Assembly (NCBI GenBank): GCA_903861125.1
Contig: CAIOTF010000009.1
Location: 1-64,000 of the forward strand
Source of the DNA: an uncultured Ignavibacteriota bacterium
GTDB taxonomy: Bacteria; Bacteroidota; Ignavibacteria; UBA10030; UBA8401
Direction: 5' to 3'
DNA length: 64,000 nt
The position numbers were made by a program, and so were the translations under genes. Within the stretch, counting starts at the first letter, position 1, and each line of letters starts with the position of its first letter. The notes under the pieces are model-generated. The model ran no database searches and was not told the DNA's origin. It saw only the letters and a program-made list of their open reading frames with translations. Below are positions 9,445 through 18,619 of the stretch, piece by piece.

Positions 9445-10364
9445 TCGGGCAGCGCCTCCCCCCCTTTATCGATATTTTCTTTTGTGAATACTTTTGAAGG
9501 AAGAGTGATCTCGCGTGATACTTTTTTTCCGTTGAGGATCTGCAAGGCAGTTTCGATCGCCTCACGGCCTCCCGTGGGATATTCGAATGATGCTGAAAGA
9601 ATTCCCTGCTTCACATACATTTGGCCTTCCTGAGGAAGTCCGTCGATCCCGACAAATTTTATGGTATGTTCCCTGCCGGCAGCTTTTGCTGCCAGATACG
9701 CACCGTGTGCACCTGGATCGTTATGAGCATACACAAGATCGATCTGCGTAAACCGGCTCAGCGCTGATTCCATTTCTTTTCGGGCGTTCGGCTCCAGCCA
9801 TTTCATGTCTGCATCAAAAAGTATCTCGCAGCTGCTCCCTTTAATCCCTTCTCTGAATCCGCTGTTCCGGTCCTGACCCGGTGTGGAGGTCATCAATCCC
9901 TTCAGTTCAACAATTTTCCCTTTGCCACCAAGAAGTTTGGCTATCCATTTGCCGGCGGCTTTGCCGATTTTTTTATTGTCGGCACCGATAAAACAGGTGT
10001 AATCATTTCCCACCACTCTGCGGTCGAGAACGATGACTGGAATTCCCTTCCTGTATGCATCACTGATCGGCTTCGTCATTGGCGCAGCTTCTTTCGGAGA
10101 AACAATGATCAGATTCACTCCCGATCTGACAAATTCATCGATATGAGCCGACTGCCGGAGATTGTCATTTTGCGCATCCTTAAAAACCATTCGAATCTCG
10201 GGATGTGCCTCAGCAGCTTTTTTGATATCGGCATTCATTTGAACGCGCCATGGTTCACCTAAATTACACTGACTCATCCCAATGGTATACGCCGGGGCTT
10301 GCGGAAAAACTGAAGCGACAATAATGATTGTCATGAGAATTATGGATAACAAACGATAGTTCAT
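9441..10364 (-). CDS. Periplasmic sugar-binding protein of an RbsB/YtfQ-type ABC importer
   Basis: A 307-residue type I periplasmic binding protein with an N-terminal signal peptide (residues about 1-22, ending F-P-Q). The mature start Y-T-I-G-M-S-Q-C-N-L-G-E-P-W and the A-H-N-D-P-G-A-H-G and S-F-E-Y-P-T-G-G-R-E-A segments resemble YtfQ, the galactofuranose-binding protein, and ribose-binding proteins. It delivers a monosaccharide to the adjacent permease and ATPase. The gene starts 1 base after the permease stop and overlaps the kinase start by 4 bases. Ligand is inferred only: a furanose or pentose seems likely from the kinase and isomerase partners. Confidence 0.85.
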   Translation of the reverse strand: MNYRLLSIILMTIIIVASVFPQAPAYTIGMSQCNLGEPWRVQMNADIKKAAEAHPEIRMVFKDAQNDNLRQSAHIDEFVRSGVNLIIVSPKEAAPMTKPISDAYRKGIPVIVLDRRVVGNDYTCFIGADNKKIGKAAGKWIAKLLGGKGKIVELKGLMTSTPGQDRNSGFREGIKGSSCEILFDADMKWLEPNARKEMESALSRFTQIDLVYAHNDPGAHGAYLAAKAAGREHTIKFVGIDGLPQEGQMYVKQGILSASFEYPTGGREAIETALQILNGKKVSREITLPSKVFTKENIDKGGEALPE

Positions 10365-10365
10365 A

Positions 10366-11343
10366 TCAATGACCTTTCTTTTGAAATACTACAGCAGCAA
10401 GAATAATTATTCCCGTCAGCATCAACCGTGTTTCTTCTCCAACGGCATTGATGCTCAGGATTTTTTCAAGATATCCAATAATGAGTATTCCAAGAATTGT
10501 AAGATGTATGCCGCCGATACCGCCGCGGAGGCTTGTTCCGCCGATAACAACCATGGCAATTGCCGAAAGTTCGTACGACGCGCCCGCTTCGGGATCTCCC
10601 TGCATTTCCTGAGCGGCTTGTGCAATTCCGGCAACCGCACAGAAGAGTCCGCTAATCGAATACGCAAGAAGTATATTTTTTGGAATTGAAACGCCGGAAT
10701 ATTTTGCTGCTTCTTCATTCCCGCCTATCGCATACAGTTCGCGGCCGGCAACTGTCTGAGACAGAAATATCCACGCAGCAAACAGTACGGCGATCATCAG
10801 AAGAGTGACAACCGCAATATTGTCGTTCCATATTCTCGTTCCTATACTATCAAATATTTCCGGGACAGAAACATAGGAATACGAACCATCGGCTGTTTGA
10901 ACCGCCGATGATATTTTCTGTCCACCTGAGACGAGTTTCGCCACTCCTCGCGCAAAGACCATCATGGCAAGTGTTGCGATAAATGGCTGGATCTTGAATC
11001 TTCCAATCACGCCGCCGGATATCATTCCGCAAACAACACCGATCAGTAGCGTAGCCGCAATTGACTGGACCGGTCCCCATCCCCAATGAATGGAGAAGAG
11101 AGAAAAAAGGACTGCAGAGAGTCCGAGAAGACTTCCAACAGAAAGATCGATCCCGCCGGTAACGATGACAATAGTGGAAGCGGCGGCAAGAATTCCGTAC
11201 ACCGATACCTGCCGCAGCATGTCGCGGTGTGTATCCCATCGGAAGAATGTCCCTTCCGCATTGAACAACACACCGACGATCATCACAAGCACAAGTGACA
11301 GTACAGCTCGTCCGATATGGTTACGAAGAAGCGTGCGCATCAT
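10366..11343 (-). CDS. Inner-membrane permease of an RbsC/YtfT-type sugar ABC importer
   Basis: A 325-residue, strongly hydrophobic protein with about eight to ten membrane segments, the usual size for RbsC-type permeases. The cytoplasmic coupling loop shows A-I-G-G-N-E-E-A-A-K-Y-S-G-V, and the T-G-G-I-D-L-S-V-G-S segment near residue 62 is typical of the family. Only one permease gene is present, so a homodimer is expected, whereas the galactofuranose importer YtfTYjfF uses two different permeases. The ATG overlaps the isomerase stop by 4 bases. Confidence 0.88.
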   Translation of the reverse strand: MMRTLLRNHIGRAVLSLVLVMIVGVLFNAEGTFFRWDTHRDMLRQVSVYGILAAASTIVIVTGGIDLSVGSLLGLSAVLFSLFSIHWGWGPVQSIAATLLIGVVCGMISGGVIGRFKIQPFIATLAMMVFARGVAKLVSGGQKISSAVQTADGSYSYVSVPEIFDSIGTRIWNDNIAVVTLLMIAVLFAAWIFLSQTVAGRELYAIGGNEEAAKYSGVSIPKNILLAYSISGLFCAVAGIAQAAQEMQGDPEAGASYELSAIAMVVIGGTSLRGGIGGIHLTILGILIIGYLEKILSINAVGEETRLMLTGIIILAAVVFQKKGH

Positions 11344-12950
11344 TTTCCTTTTTTATTGATTCCGCAAAAATGCACCTTAAGCCCAAGTTCTTTCATCGCT
11401 GCTGCTTTTGTAAACATTGCCTGCATCGCACTCATCGTATCGGGAGCATATACGACTTGAATATGATTCGATTTATGGCGTGCCATCATTTGGTCGCGTG
11501 TAACACCGTGCAGAACTGCATGCATAATGGGCCATTCGGATGTTGTGAGTTTCCACCGCTCCTCGGTCTCACTCTGCGGAAGTTCAACAACTTTTCCGAC
11601 ACCAATATCATACTGCAAAACTCCGTCGGCAACAAAAACGCGGCTCCAGACTATTGCTCCGGGTTTGCTTATTCCTTTCAGCGAACCGCCGCCCAGTCTG
11701 AAATACATTGCCGGCTGACGTTCGCTTGAAGCCCCCTTATAACCGCCGATAAAATGAGCGGGGGGTGCTGCACCGGATATTTCCAGAACCCAAACAAACT
11801 CTTCACCCTTTTTATCTTTATACGTTCTCCCCCATCGTAAATCGTGGAGAGTGTTTTCCGGTTCAAATCCCAATTGTTTCCAAAGAGAGTATGTGACTAA
11901 ACCATCGAGGCCCGCGCATTCATCCACTTCATTGAAATGAGGAAGTGCATCTCCATCATACAATTCTTTGCCGGTCGATTCATGAAACACTGGCGGACGG
12001 TCTACATTATTCAATAATCCTTCGGCCAGATCTGAAGCCGGAACAAGATCCTTCAAACCTTGCTGATATTGAATCCCTATCGCGTCGCAGCCGAACTCAT
12101 CTGCCAGTCTGAGAGCGGCAATATACATGGCACATTGCGAGAGAACCTGCGCTTCTGTAAGATCTGTTGTTTCGTTCTTCCCGAATTTGAAACGCATTCC
12201 TTTTTCCTTGATCCATTGAAAAACCCGTCGGGAATCTTCAACACTCACCGTTTGCATTTTTGCATAGAGAGTCGATTGGCTCAATCGTTCCTTAAACACT
12301 CCTGTTTGATGCAATAGTTCATCAGGGATGATTGCATTGTACATGCCCATACAACCTTCATCAAACACTCCGATGATTGCTTTTTCATCGCGGAATGCTT
12401 TTGCGAACTTCTTTCCTGTTTTTTCTGCTCCTTTTGGGATGTTCATTGCTTTGTATGGAATGACATGCGACGTATCGTGTTTTACGTACCCTTTCTTTAA
12501 CCAGCTTTTCAAACCATCCAGAAAAAATTTGTCGGTAAACTCTTCGCTCCAGAGAGAACTATACTTCACTCCGGCTTTGGTCAGAGAAGCGTTCAAATTG
12601 AGAAGACCAACAAGACCGGGCCACGTTCCGCTCCAGTTTGCAACTGTCAGGATCGGTCCTTTATGCGTGATCAGACCCGCTAACACGTGATGCGAATATT
12701 GCCACACCGCCTCAGCAACAATGAGGGGAGCGGTGGGAGGAATATTTTGAAATACCGTAATCCCATATTTTTGGCTGTCGATGAATCCATGCCCTTTTTC
12801 AGGGTTATAAGGATGAGCGCGCTTCACGCTCCAGCCAAATTTTTCTACGGCAGCGATAACCTTCGCTTCCATCGCAGTTTGAGCGTTTTCACAGTTTTTA
12901 TTGGCTGCCGGTCGCAGGTCTCCGGAAGCAACGAGATAAATGGTTTTCAT
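11340..12950 (-). CDS. L-fucose/arabinose-isomerase-like sugar isomerase
   Basis: About 536 residues from the ATG at 12950. A TTG at 12986 would add 12 residues that do not look conserved. The overall pattern fits the distant fucose-isomerase-like family: an N-terminal Rossmann-like region (I-Y-L-V-A-S-G-D), a central G-V-F-D-E-G-C-M-G-M segment and a C-terminal region ending H-V-Q-V-V-Y-A-P-D (actual text H-I-Q-V-V-Y-A-P-D). Candidate metal ligands are Glu and Asp in F-D-E-G and N-E-V-D-E-C-A-G; I cannot confirm them without an alignment. Fucose isomerases accept L-fucose and D-arabinose, and the downstream kinase resembles D-ribulokinases, so D-arabinose to D-ribulose is one coherent reading. 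The gene is inserted between the ATPase and permease genes of the importer. Confidence 0.7.
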   Translation of the reverse strand: MKTIYLVASGDLRPAANKNCENAQTAMEAKVIAAVEKFGWSVKRAHPYNPEKGHGFIDSQKYGITVFQNIPPTAPLIVAEAVWQYSHHVLAGLITHKGPILTVANWSGTWPGLVGLLNLNASLTKAGVKYSSLWSEEFTDKFFLDGLKSWLKKGYVKHDTSHVIPYKAMNIPKGAEKTGKKFAKAFRDEKAIIGVFDEGCMGMYNAIIPDELLHQTGVFKERLSQSTLYAKMQTVSVEDSRRVFQWIKEKGMRFKFGKNETTDLTEAQVLSQCAMYIAALRLADEFGCDAIGIQYQQGLKDLVPASDLAEGLLNNVDRPPVFHESTGKELYDGDALPHFNEVDECAGLDGLVTYSLWKQLGFEPENTLHDLRWGRTYKDKKGEEFVWVLEISGAAPPAHFIGGYKGASSERQPAMYFRLGGGSLKGISKPGAIVWSRVFVADGVLQYDIGVGKVVELPQSETEERWKLTTSEWPIMHAVLHGVTRDQMMARHKSNHIQVVYAPDTMSAMQAMFTKAAAMKELGLKVHFCGINKKGK

Positions 12951-13001
12951 AAAAGGTGTCCTATATTTTTTGGGGAAATATTTCAAACAAACACTTATGA
13001 T

Positions 13002-14486
13002 CTAAAGACCAGACATCATTCTGAGCAGAGATCCTTGGGTTGCAGTACTTCCTTTTGTTTCGCCGACAAGCGCACCATTCCTCATGACATATATTCTATT
13101 GGAAAGAGACAGAATCTCCGGTAACTCGGATGAAATAAGAAGTATTGCCGCGCCGTCTGCCGCCGTCTTTCGGATAATGTTATGGATGGACATTTTAGCA
13201 CCAATATCAATACCGCGGGTTGGTTCATCCAGGATATAGACTTTTGCCTCACGGGCAAGCCATTTTGCCAGCACGATCTTCTGCTGGTTTCCTCCGCTCA
13301 AGTTAGAAACAGGATTTTCAGATGACGGAGTTTTTATTCCCAATATCGAAATAAATTTATTTACAATGGATGATTCAACTGTCCGATTGAGAAAAATCCA
13401 TCGGCGGATCTTTTCAGGAATTGTAATGGAAATATTCTGCCGGCAGTTTAAGTCAAGTGCAAGCCCCTGAACCGAACGATCCTCGGGCAAATAGGCAAGT
13501 CCGGCTCTCATACGTTTTCGCACTGAAAGCGAAGAAATTTCTTTTCCCGAGATCATTATCTTCCCTGTACTTTTTGGATCGAGACCGAATATGGCGTTTG
13601 CCAGTTCGCTCCTTCCGGCTCCTACTAAACCGACAACACCCACGATCTCTCCTGCCTTGACGTTCAGTGTAACAGATTGAAACAAACCCGGCGAAGAAAG
13701 TGAATCAATTTCTAATACTGTATTCCCTGTGTCAACTTCTTCCCTGCGATCGGTATCAGATTGCAGCGATCTGCCGATCATCATTTGGACAAGGGAATCC
13801 TCCGTTGCTTCGCTGCCCGTCATTGTACCAATAAATCTTCCGTCACGAAGCACGGATATTCTATCGGCCAGATGGAATACTTCGGGCATTCGATGCGACA
13901 CATAGATGATCGTGACACCGCGCCTTTTAAGATCGGCGATGATCGAAAAGAGACGCTGTGATTCCGTTTCAGCCAAAGAACTGGTTGGTTCATCAAAGAT
14001 AAGAATGTTTGCACCTGTACCGATCGCCGAAGAAATTTGTATCAGCTGGCGTTGTGCAACAGAAAGCGAGCGCATTGTTCTGTGCACATCAATTTCCGGA
14101 GCTATTTCCTGTAGAAGAGTGTTTGCTTCGGCAAACATCTTATTTTTATCAACGAAGAGTCCCCAACGGCGAGGCGGGTTTCCAAGAAAAAGATTCTCGG
14201 CAACCGAAAGATCCGGACATAACGCAAGTTCCTGATGAACCATTCCAATCCCGGCGATCCTTGCATCGCGCGCAGATTGATATTTTGTTTTGACTCCGCC
14301 AACGGAAATTGAACCGCCATCCAGCCGGTGAATGCCGGCCAGGATTTTGCCCAGAGTCGATTTGCCGGCACCGTTCTCCCCCATTACTGCATGACATTCT
14401 CCCTCGTTAATAGAGAACGAGACGGAATCCAATGCTGTGGTTCCACCAAAACGTTTTGTCACTTGTTCAAAATTAATATAACTCAT
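13002..14486 (-). CDS. Sugar ABC importer ATP-binding protein with two nucleotide-binding domains (RbsA/MglA type)
   Basis: About 494 residues with two fused ATPase domains, as in RbsA, MglA and YtfR. Domain 1 has Walker A G-E-N-G-A-G-K-S-T near residue 36 and Walker B I-L-I-F-D-E-P-T-S. Its signature segment L-S-V-A-Q-R-Q is degenerate. Domain 2 has a degenerate Walker A (G-L-V-G-A-G-R-S-E) near 286 and a full signature L-S-G-G-N-Q-Q-K near 396, followed by V-Y-I-L-D-E-P-T-R-G. This asymmetry is normal in the family. ATG at 14486 is used; a GTG directly before it would add one residue. It is the first gene of the importer set and lies 24 bases after the GH27 stop. Confidence 0.9.
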   Translation of the reverse strand: MSYINFEQVTKRFGGTTALDSVSFSINEGECHAVMGENGAGKSTLGKILAGIHRLDGGSISVGGVKTKYQSARDARIAGIGMVHQELALCPDLSVAENLFLGNPPRRWGLFVDKNKMFAEANTLLQEIAPEIDVHRTMRSLSVAQRQLIQISSAIGTGANILIFDEPTSSLAETESQRLFSIIADLKRRGVTIIYVSHRMPEVFHLADRISVLRDGRFIGTMTGSEATEDSLVQMMIGRSLQSDTDRREEVDTGNTVLEIDSLSSPGLFQSVTLNVKAGEIVGVVGLVGAGRSELANAIFGLDPKSTGKIMISGKEISSLSVRKRMRAGLAYLPEDRSVQGLALDLNCRQNISITIPEKIRRWIFLNRTVESSIVNKFISILGIKTPSSENPVSNLSGGNQQKIVLAKWLAREAKVYILDEPTRGIDIGAKMSIHNIIRKTAADGAAILLISSELPEILSLSNRIYVMRNGALVGETKGSTATQGSLLRMMSGL

Positions 14487-14510
14487 CACTTGAGCAGTTA
14501 AGATTCACTG

Positions 14511-16520
14511 TTATTGAACCGGTTTTATCTTCAACAGCACAACGCCGTGGTATGGAACATCGGATTCAAATGATCCGTTGAACACACCGAGATCTTTCTG
14601 ACGCCAGAGATCACGAACGGAAAATTTTCCATTGATCCCCAGATCACTCCCCTGAACACGAATCTTCACCGTCGGTGTATCATCCCAGTGAAAATATTCA
14701 ATAGGAGTTTTCCCTTCTTCGCCTGCATTAAACAGACCAACTGCCTGCGTACTATCCGAAAGCATTTTCGCCCAGATCTGTTTCCCGCCGCTGTTCGATA
14801 CCCGACGGGCTTGAACTCCCAACGGATCCTGATTGACTTCAATTACTTCGTCATTGGTCAGCAGACTCATCGTAAAGTCATCTATATTTGTAAGGTCGCA
14901 GCCGATCAGCAGCGGAGCAGCAAGAAGGGACCAGAGACTTATATGCGTGTACTGTTCGTCCGGTTTTAATCGTGAGGGATGAAGTTCCGGTCCCCATCCA
15001 ACGCGTCCGACGACCAGCATATCGGGATCATTCCAATGTCCCGGACCGGCATACGCTTCATGCCCGACCTGTTTAAATCCGATCTCTGCCATGCTTGACC
15101 ATGAATCAAAAATATCATCCGTAGTGCGCCAGCAATTTCCCCCGAGTTCTTCTCCCCATTCCCACACATTTCCCATTCCGTACTGACACATACTGAACAC
15201 AATATCACGCCGGACTTTGTCCAGCGCAGAGCGCATTACCCGGTACGGCTTTTTCAATTCGGGAAGCGATTTGTCTGGTGCAATTTTACCATATGAACAC
15301 CAATCATATTTCAGGTAATCAACGCCCCATTCGGCATAACGCACGGCATCCTGTTCTTCATATTGATAGCTTGCCGTATAGCCGGCGCATGTCAGCGTAC
15401 CGGGCGACGAATAAATTCCCAGCTTCAGACCTTTACCGTGAATGTAGTCCGATAATTTTTTCATATCAGGGAATTTTTTATTTGTATTGATCATTCCTTT
15501 TTCGTCCCGTTGAGTCCCCTTCAGATGCTCTTCTGTTGCATTCGGCTTGATCTCCCAGCAATCATCGATATTGATGTACGTCCAACCATGATCAATCAAT
15601 CCGGAGGAGACAAGCGCATCGGCAGACACACGCACTTTATTATCATCAACGGCATCAGCCCAGCAGTTCCAGCTATTCCAGCCCATGGGCGGTGTAAGAG
15701 CGATCGTTTTTCCGACAGTGATTCGAAGTTCACGTTCAGATTTCCCGGCGCTGTTCTCTGCAACTAACGTTGATGTGTAAACAGATTCTTTCGTCAGCAC
15801 TCCGGTGATTATACCGGTTGATGCATCAAGCCGTAATCCTCTAGGCAGATTTCGCACAGAGAATTTTACCGGCTTACGGCCTGATGCGGCGATTGTATAG
15901 AGAAAAGGATTTCCCGGCCGGACGCCGAATACTTTCGGACTGTTAATGTGCGGTGCATCCGTTTGTTTCGGTGTGAGAATATAATAGTCATCGGAAGGCT
16001 GTCCGCGGCGCGAAACAAGTTGAGCAGGATTCACCGGCTCTTTCATAACGAGCCGAGCATCACACCAATCCGCGTGATCGTAATTGTTACCGTCACCGCC
16101 GTCAGTCACTAGCAATCCAAGCAGTTGAACGCCGGATAGACTGATATCAACTTTTTCGGCCGGTATGTTTTTTTTCATTACTCCGCTTTCCCAGAGAATC
16201 TTCTTATCTCCTATGAGATAGAACTTTACGCTTCCGCGTATTGTCGCCTCATCATCCAGACCAACAGACGCAATGAATCGATCTCCTTTCCCATCTAACT
16301 GCAGAAGGTAACGGCTGGTTGCATGCGTACCGACTCCGTTCGCATATTTTATTCCGGCTATGGAGAGAGGGTTACCATCAACCGATGCATTAGCTTTCGG
16401 GGTTGACCATCCGATATCCATAGCAGAGAGGTTGAGTTCATTCAGCCAGACGGACTGACCGGTCAGGTTCGATGTTGCGATGATGATACAAAGAGAGAGT
16501 AATGAGAAGAAATGTTTCAA
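14511..16520 (-). CDS. Secreted GH27 alpha-galactosidase with N-terminal NPCBM domain
   Basis: Hydrolyses terminal alpha-galactosyl residues. After a signal peptide come an NPCBM-type carbohydrate-binding domain (about residues 25-165, with N-G-V-G-T-H-A), a putative Ig-like domain (about 195-275) and the GH27 barrel. The barrel opens with T-P-P-M-G-W-N-S-W-N. It carries the nucleophile Asp in Y-L-K-Y-D-W-C and the acid/base Asp region in R-T-T-D-D-I-F-D-S-W. The longest frame starts at an ATG at 16532, but its second codon onward reads GGAGG, placed five bases before a TTG at 16520. Starting at that TTG gives a clean signal peptide (K-H-F-F-S-L-L-S-L-C-I-I-I), so I use it. The released galactose fits the galK/galT genes elsewhere in the locus. 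Confidence 0.9.
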   Translation of the reverse strand: MKHFFSLLSLCIIIATSNLTGQSVWLNELNLSAMDIGWSTPKANASVDGNPLSIAGIKYANGVGTHATSRYLLQLDGKGDRFIASVGLDDEATIRGSVKFYLIGDKKILWESGVMKKNIPAEKVDISLSGVQLLGLLVTDGGDGNNYDHADWCDARLVMKEPVNPAQLVSRRGQPSDDYYILTPKQTDAPHINSPKVFGVRPGNPFLYTIAASGRKPVKFSVRNLPRGLRLDASTGIITGVLTKESVYTSTLVAENSAGKSERELRITVGKTIALTPPMGWNSWNCWADAVDDNKVRVSADALVSSGLIDHGWTYINIDDCWEIKPNATEEHLKGTQRDEKGMINTNKKFPDMKKLSDYIHGKGLKLGIYSSPGTLTCAGYTASYQYEEQDAVRYAEWGVDYLKYDWCSYGKIAPDKSLPELKKPYRVMRSALDKVRRDIVFSMCQYGMGNVWEWGEELGGNCWRTTDDIFDSWSSMAEIGFKQVGHEAYAGPGHWNDPDMLVVGRVGWGPELHPSRLKPDEQYTHISLWSLLAAPLLIGCDLTNIDDFTMSLLTNDEVIEVNQDPLGVQARRVSNSGGKQIWAKMLSDSTQAVGLFNAGEEGKTPIEYFHWDDTPTVKIRVQGSDLGINGKFSVRDLWRQKDLGVFNGSFESDVPYHGVVLLKIKPVQ

Positions 16521-16541
16521 CGTAACCTCCATAGAATAGAA

Positions 16542-16667
16542 TTAGGTTATTGAATATATTTCGTTGCCGACCTGCTGCCAGCATTCAATAGCTGATTCAC
16601 TATATGATTGATTTTCCCAATCGTAGTCCTTAACGTCATTTGGCGAATATTGCTTACGACAATAATG
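16542..16667 (-). pseudogene. Remnant of the unknown secreted family (C-terminal fragment)
   Basis: Directly after the symporter stop, an open frame without a start codon encodes about 42 residues ending at TAA (16542-16544). Its middle, Y-S-P-N-D-V-K-D-Y-D-W-E-N-Q-S-Y, matches Y-P-P-N-A-V-K-D-Y-D-W-K-N-Q-S-Y in the intact protein coded at 18620-19663. About 20 of 31 aligned residues are identical. The rest of the gene is missing, so this is a decayed partial copy. The intact copy lies on the other side of the symporter, which suggests a past duplication followed by deletion. Confidence 0.7.
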
Positions 16668-16675
16668 TGCATCAT

Positions 16676-18493
16676 TCAAAGGATCAGATCATTCTTTTTA
16701 GCCCAAAGTTTGTTCATAACATACACGAGTATTGCGCTCCCTGCAATGACAACACCTAACAGTGTAAATGCATATGTCTGTCTTCCATAAAGAAAATTAC
16801 CTACACAGAACAATGCAGACCATATTGTTGCACATCCGGCAACCCAGCCAAGCAATGCAAGCGGGATATTCTCTCCTGTCGTTGTTGCGTCTTCTTCTGA
16901 AATACCGGCTTCGAGACGAATTTTTTTCCATCCCGGGCCTATCGGTAGAATTTTTTTATAAAATTCAATCAGTGTTTTCCTGTCTGTCTCCGGACCTATA
17001 TATGCCGTTAACAACCAAGAAAATGTTGTACATGCTATTGTGATCAACAGTGCAATATGTGTGCTGAAATGGATACCATATTTTGCCAGTATGAGGAACA
17101 CAATCGATATTGCAAACGAACTGGCCATAGCAACAACTTCACACCAGGCATTAATTCTCCACCAAAACCACCGGACCAAATACAGTAAACCCGTTCCGGC
17201 GCCAATTTGAAGAATAACATCAAAAGTGTCTTTCGCTGAATCAAGAAGAAAAACGAGTGAGGATGAAAAAATAAATAAACCGACAGTTACTAAGCGGCCT
17301 ACGTACACGTAATGTTTTTCATCGGCATCTTTTTTTATAAACCGGCGGTAATAATCATGAACAAGATACGATGCACCCCAATTAAGATGCGTTAAAATAG
17401 TAGACGAATTTGCAGCAATCAACCCTCCTATCATCAATCCAAAAAAACCGGCGGGCAGGAATTTCAGCATTGCGGGATATGCAATATCATTTCCTAACAG
17501 TGTCGGATTGAGATGCGGAAATGCGGCTTGAATATCCGATAATTGCGGATAAATAATAATTGAACATAATCCGACAAGAATCCAAGGCCAGGGACGAAGC
17601 ACATAATGAGCTACATTAAAGAACAAAACCGCGCCTAAAGCATCTTTTTCGGATTTTGATGCCAGCATTCGCTGCGCAATGTAACTTCCCCCTCCGGGTT
17701 CAGAACCGGGATACCAAACCGACCACCATTGCACGGCAATAGGCATAATAAAAATTGCAATCGCTATGTCCCAATTATTGCTAAAATCCGGCAGCATATT
17801 CAGATAATTTATGCCGCCTGGTCCTTTCATTGTAGATAATTTGTCAACCAAACCGGTCAATCCTCCAATTTCAGGAAGTGACAAAGCAAAATATGCCGCG
17901 GCAATTACGGCTGTCATTTTGATAAAGAATTGGATCATATCTATCACCAATACGCCCCACAATCCTGAATACGTCGCAAAGATAACATTCAAGGAACCAA
18001 CAAGAAGCAATGTCTGCCATCGTTCTAGTCCAAACAATAACGCAGCAATCTTGCATGCGGCGAGATTGACAGCCGCCATGATCATGCAATTAAAAAAGAA
18101 ACCAAGATAGATTGAACGAAATCCCCGGACGACAGAAGCAGCTTTACCCGAATATCGAATCTCATAAAATTCCAGATCCGTCATTACACCTGAACGTCTC
18201 CACAAACGCGCATAAAAAAATACTGTTGCTACTCCGGTCATAACAAACGCCCACCACACCCAATTGCCGGCAACACCTTGACGCCGCACGATATCGGTCA
18301 CTAAGTTTGGCGTATCACTGCTAAACGTTGTGGCAACCATTGAAAGTCCTGCGAGCCACCACGGTACCGAGCGACCGGCACCGAAATATTCTGAAGTGTT
18401 TTTTCCTGCACGTTTTGCGACAAAAAGTGCAGGAATAAAACAGATGAGCAGTGATGATACAATAATAACCCAATCAATCAGATGAAGATGCAT
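16676..18493 (-). CDS. Sodium:solute symporter (SSS family)
   Basis: A 605-residue integral membrane protein with about 13-14 membrane segments. The start I-D-W-V-I-I-V-S-S, followed by the cytoplasmic motif S-E-Y-F-G-A-G-R-S-V-P-W-W and T-T-F-S-S-D-T-P-N, is characteristic of the SSS/SGLT superfamily. The Ser-rich helix G-L-I-A-A-N-S-S-T-I-L-T matches the region that binds sodium in this family. It would import a sugar or sugar derivative with Na+. It differs from the second symporter at 56821 (different length and motifs), so substrates probably differ. It sits between two copies of the unknown secreted family, one intact and one broken. Confidence 0.88.
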   Translation of the reverse strand: MHLHLIDWVIIVSSLLICFIPALFVAKRAGKNTSEYFGAGRSVPWWLAGLSMVATTFSSDTPNLVTDIVRRQGVAGNWVWWAFVMTGVATVFFYARLWRRSGVMTDLEFYEIRYSGKAASVVRGFRSIYLGFFFNCMIMAAVNLAACKIAALLFGLERWQTLLLVGSLNVIFATYSGLWGVLVIDMIQFFIKMTAVIAAAYFALSLPEIGGLTGLVDKLSTMKGPGGINYLNMLPDFSNNWDIAIAIFIMPIAVQWWSVWYPGSEPGGGSYIAQRMLASKSEKDALGAVLFFNVAHYVLRPWPWILVGLCSIIIYPQLSDIQAAFPHLNPTLLGNDIAYPAMLKFLPAGFFGLMIGGLIAANSSTILTHLNWGASYLVHDYYRRFIKKDADEKHYVYVGRLVTVGLFIFSSSLVFLLDSAKDTFDVILQIGAGTGLLYLVRWFWWRINAWCEVVAMASSFAISIVFLILAKYGIHFSTHIALLITIACTTFSWLLTAYIGPETDRKTLIEFYKKILPIGPGWKKIRLEAGISEEDATTTGENIPLALLGWVAGCATIWSALFCVGNFLYGRQTYAFTLLGVVIAGSAILVYVMNKLWAKKNDLIL

Positions 18494-18567
18494 TACTTGT
18501 TCCTTCCGTGCATTTATGACCTCTCGGCAAGCCGTATATTATCTTCGTCATGATTTAATACCGAACA

Positions 18568-18611
18568 TCAATGGATATTGTACTGAATTTGTCTTATCAA
18601 GCATCCATTGA
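18568..18611. repeat. Inverted repeat between the unknown secreted gene and the symporter
   Basis: TCAATGGAT (18568-18576) and ATCCATTGA (18603-18611) are perfect 9-base inverted arms with 26 bases between them. The repeat begins 9 bases past the stop of the minus-strand gene at 18620. No U-run follows. It may form a 3'-end stem that protects the upstream message or a regulator site for the symporter. Confidence 0.4.
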
Positions 18612-18619
18612 GTAAGGAT

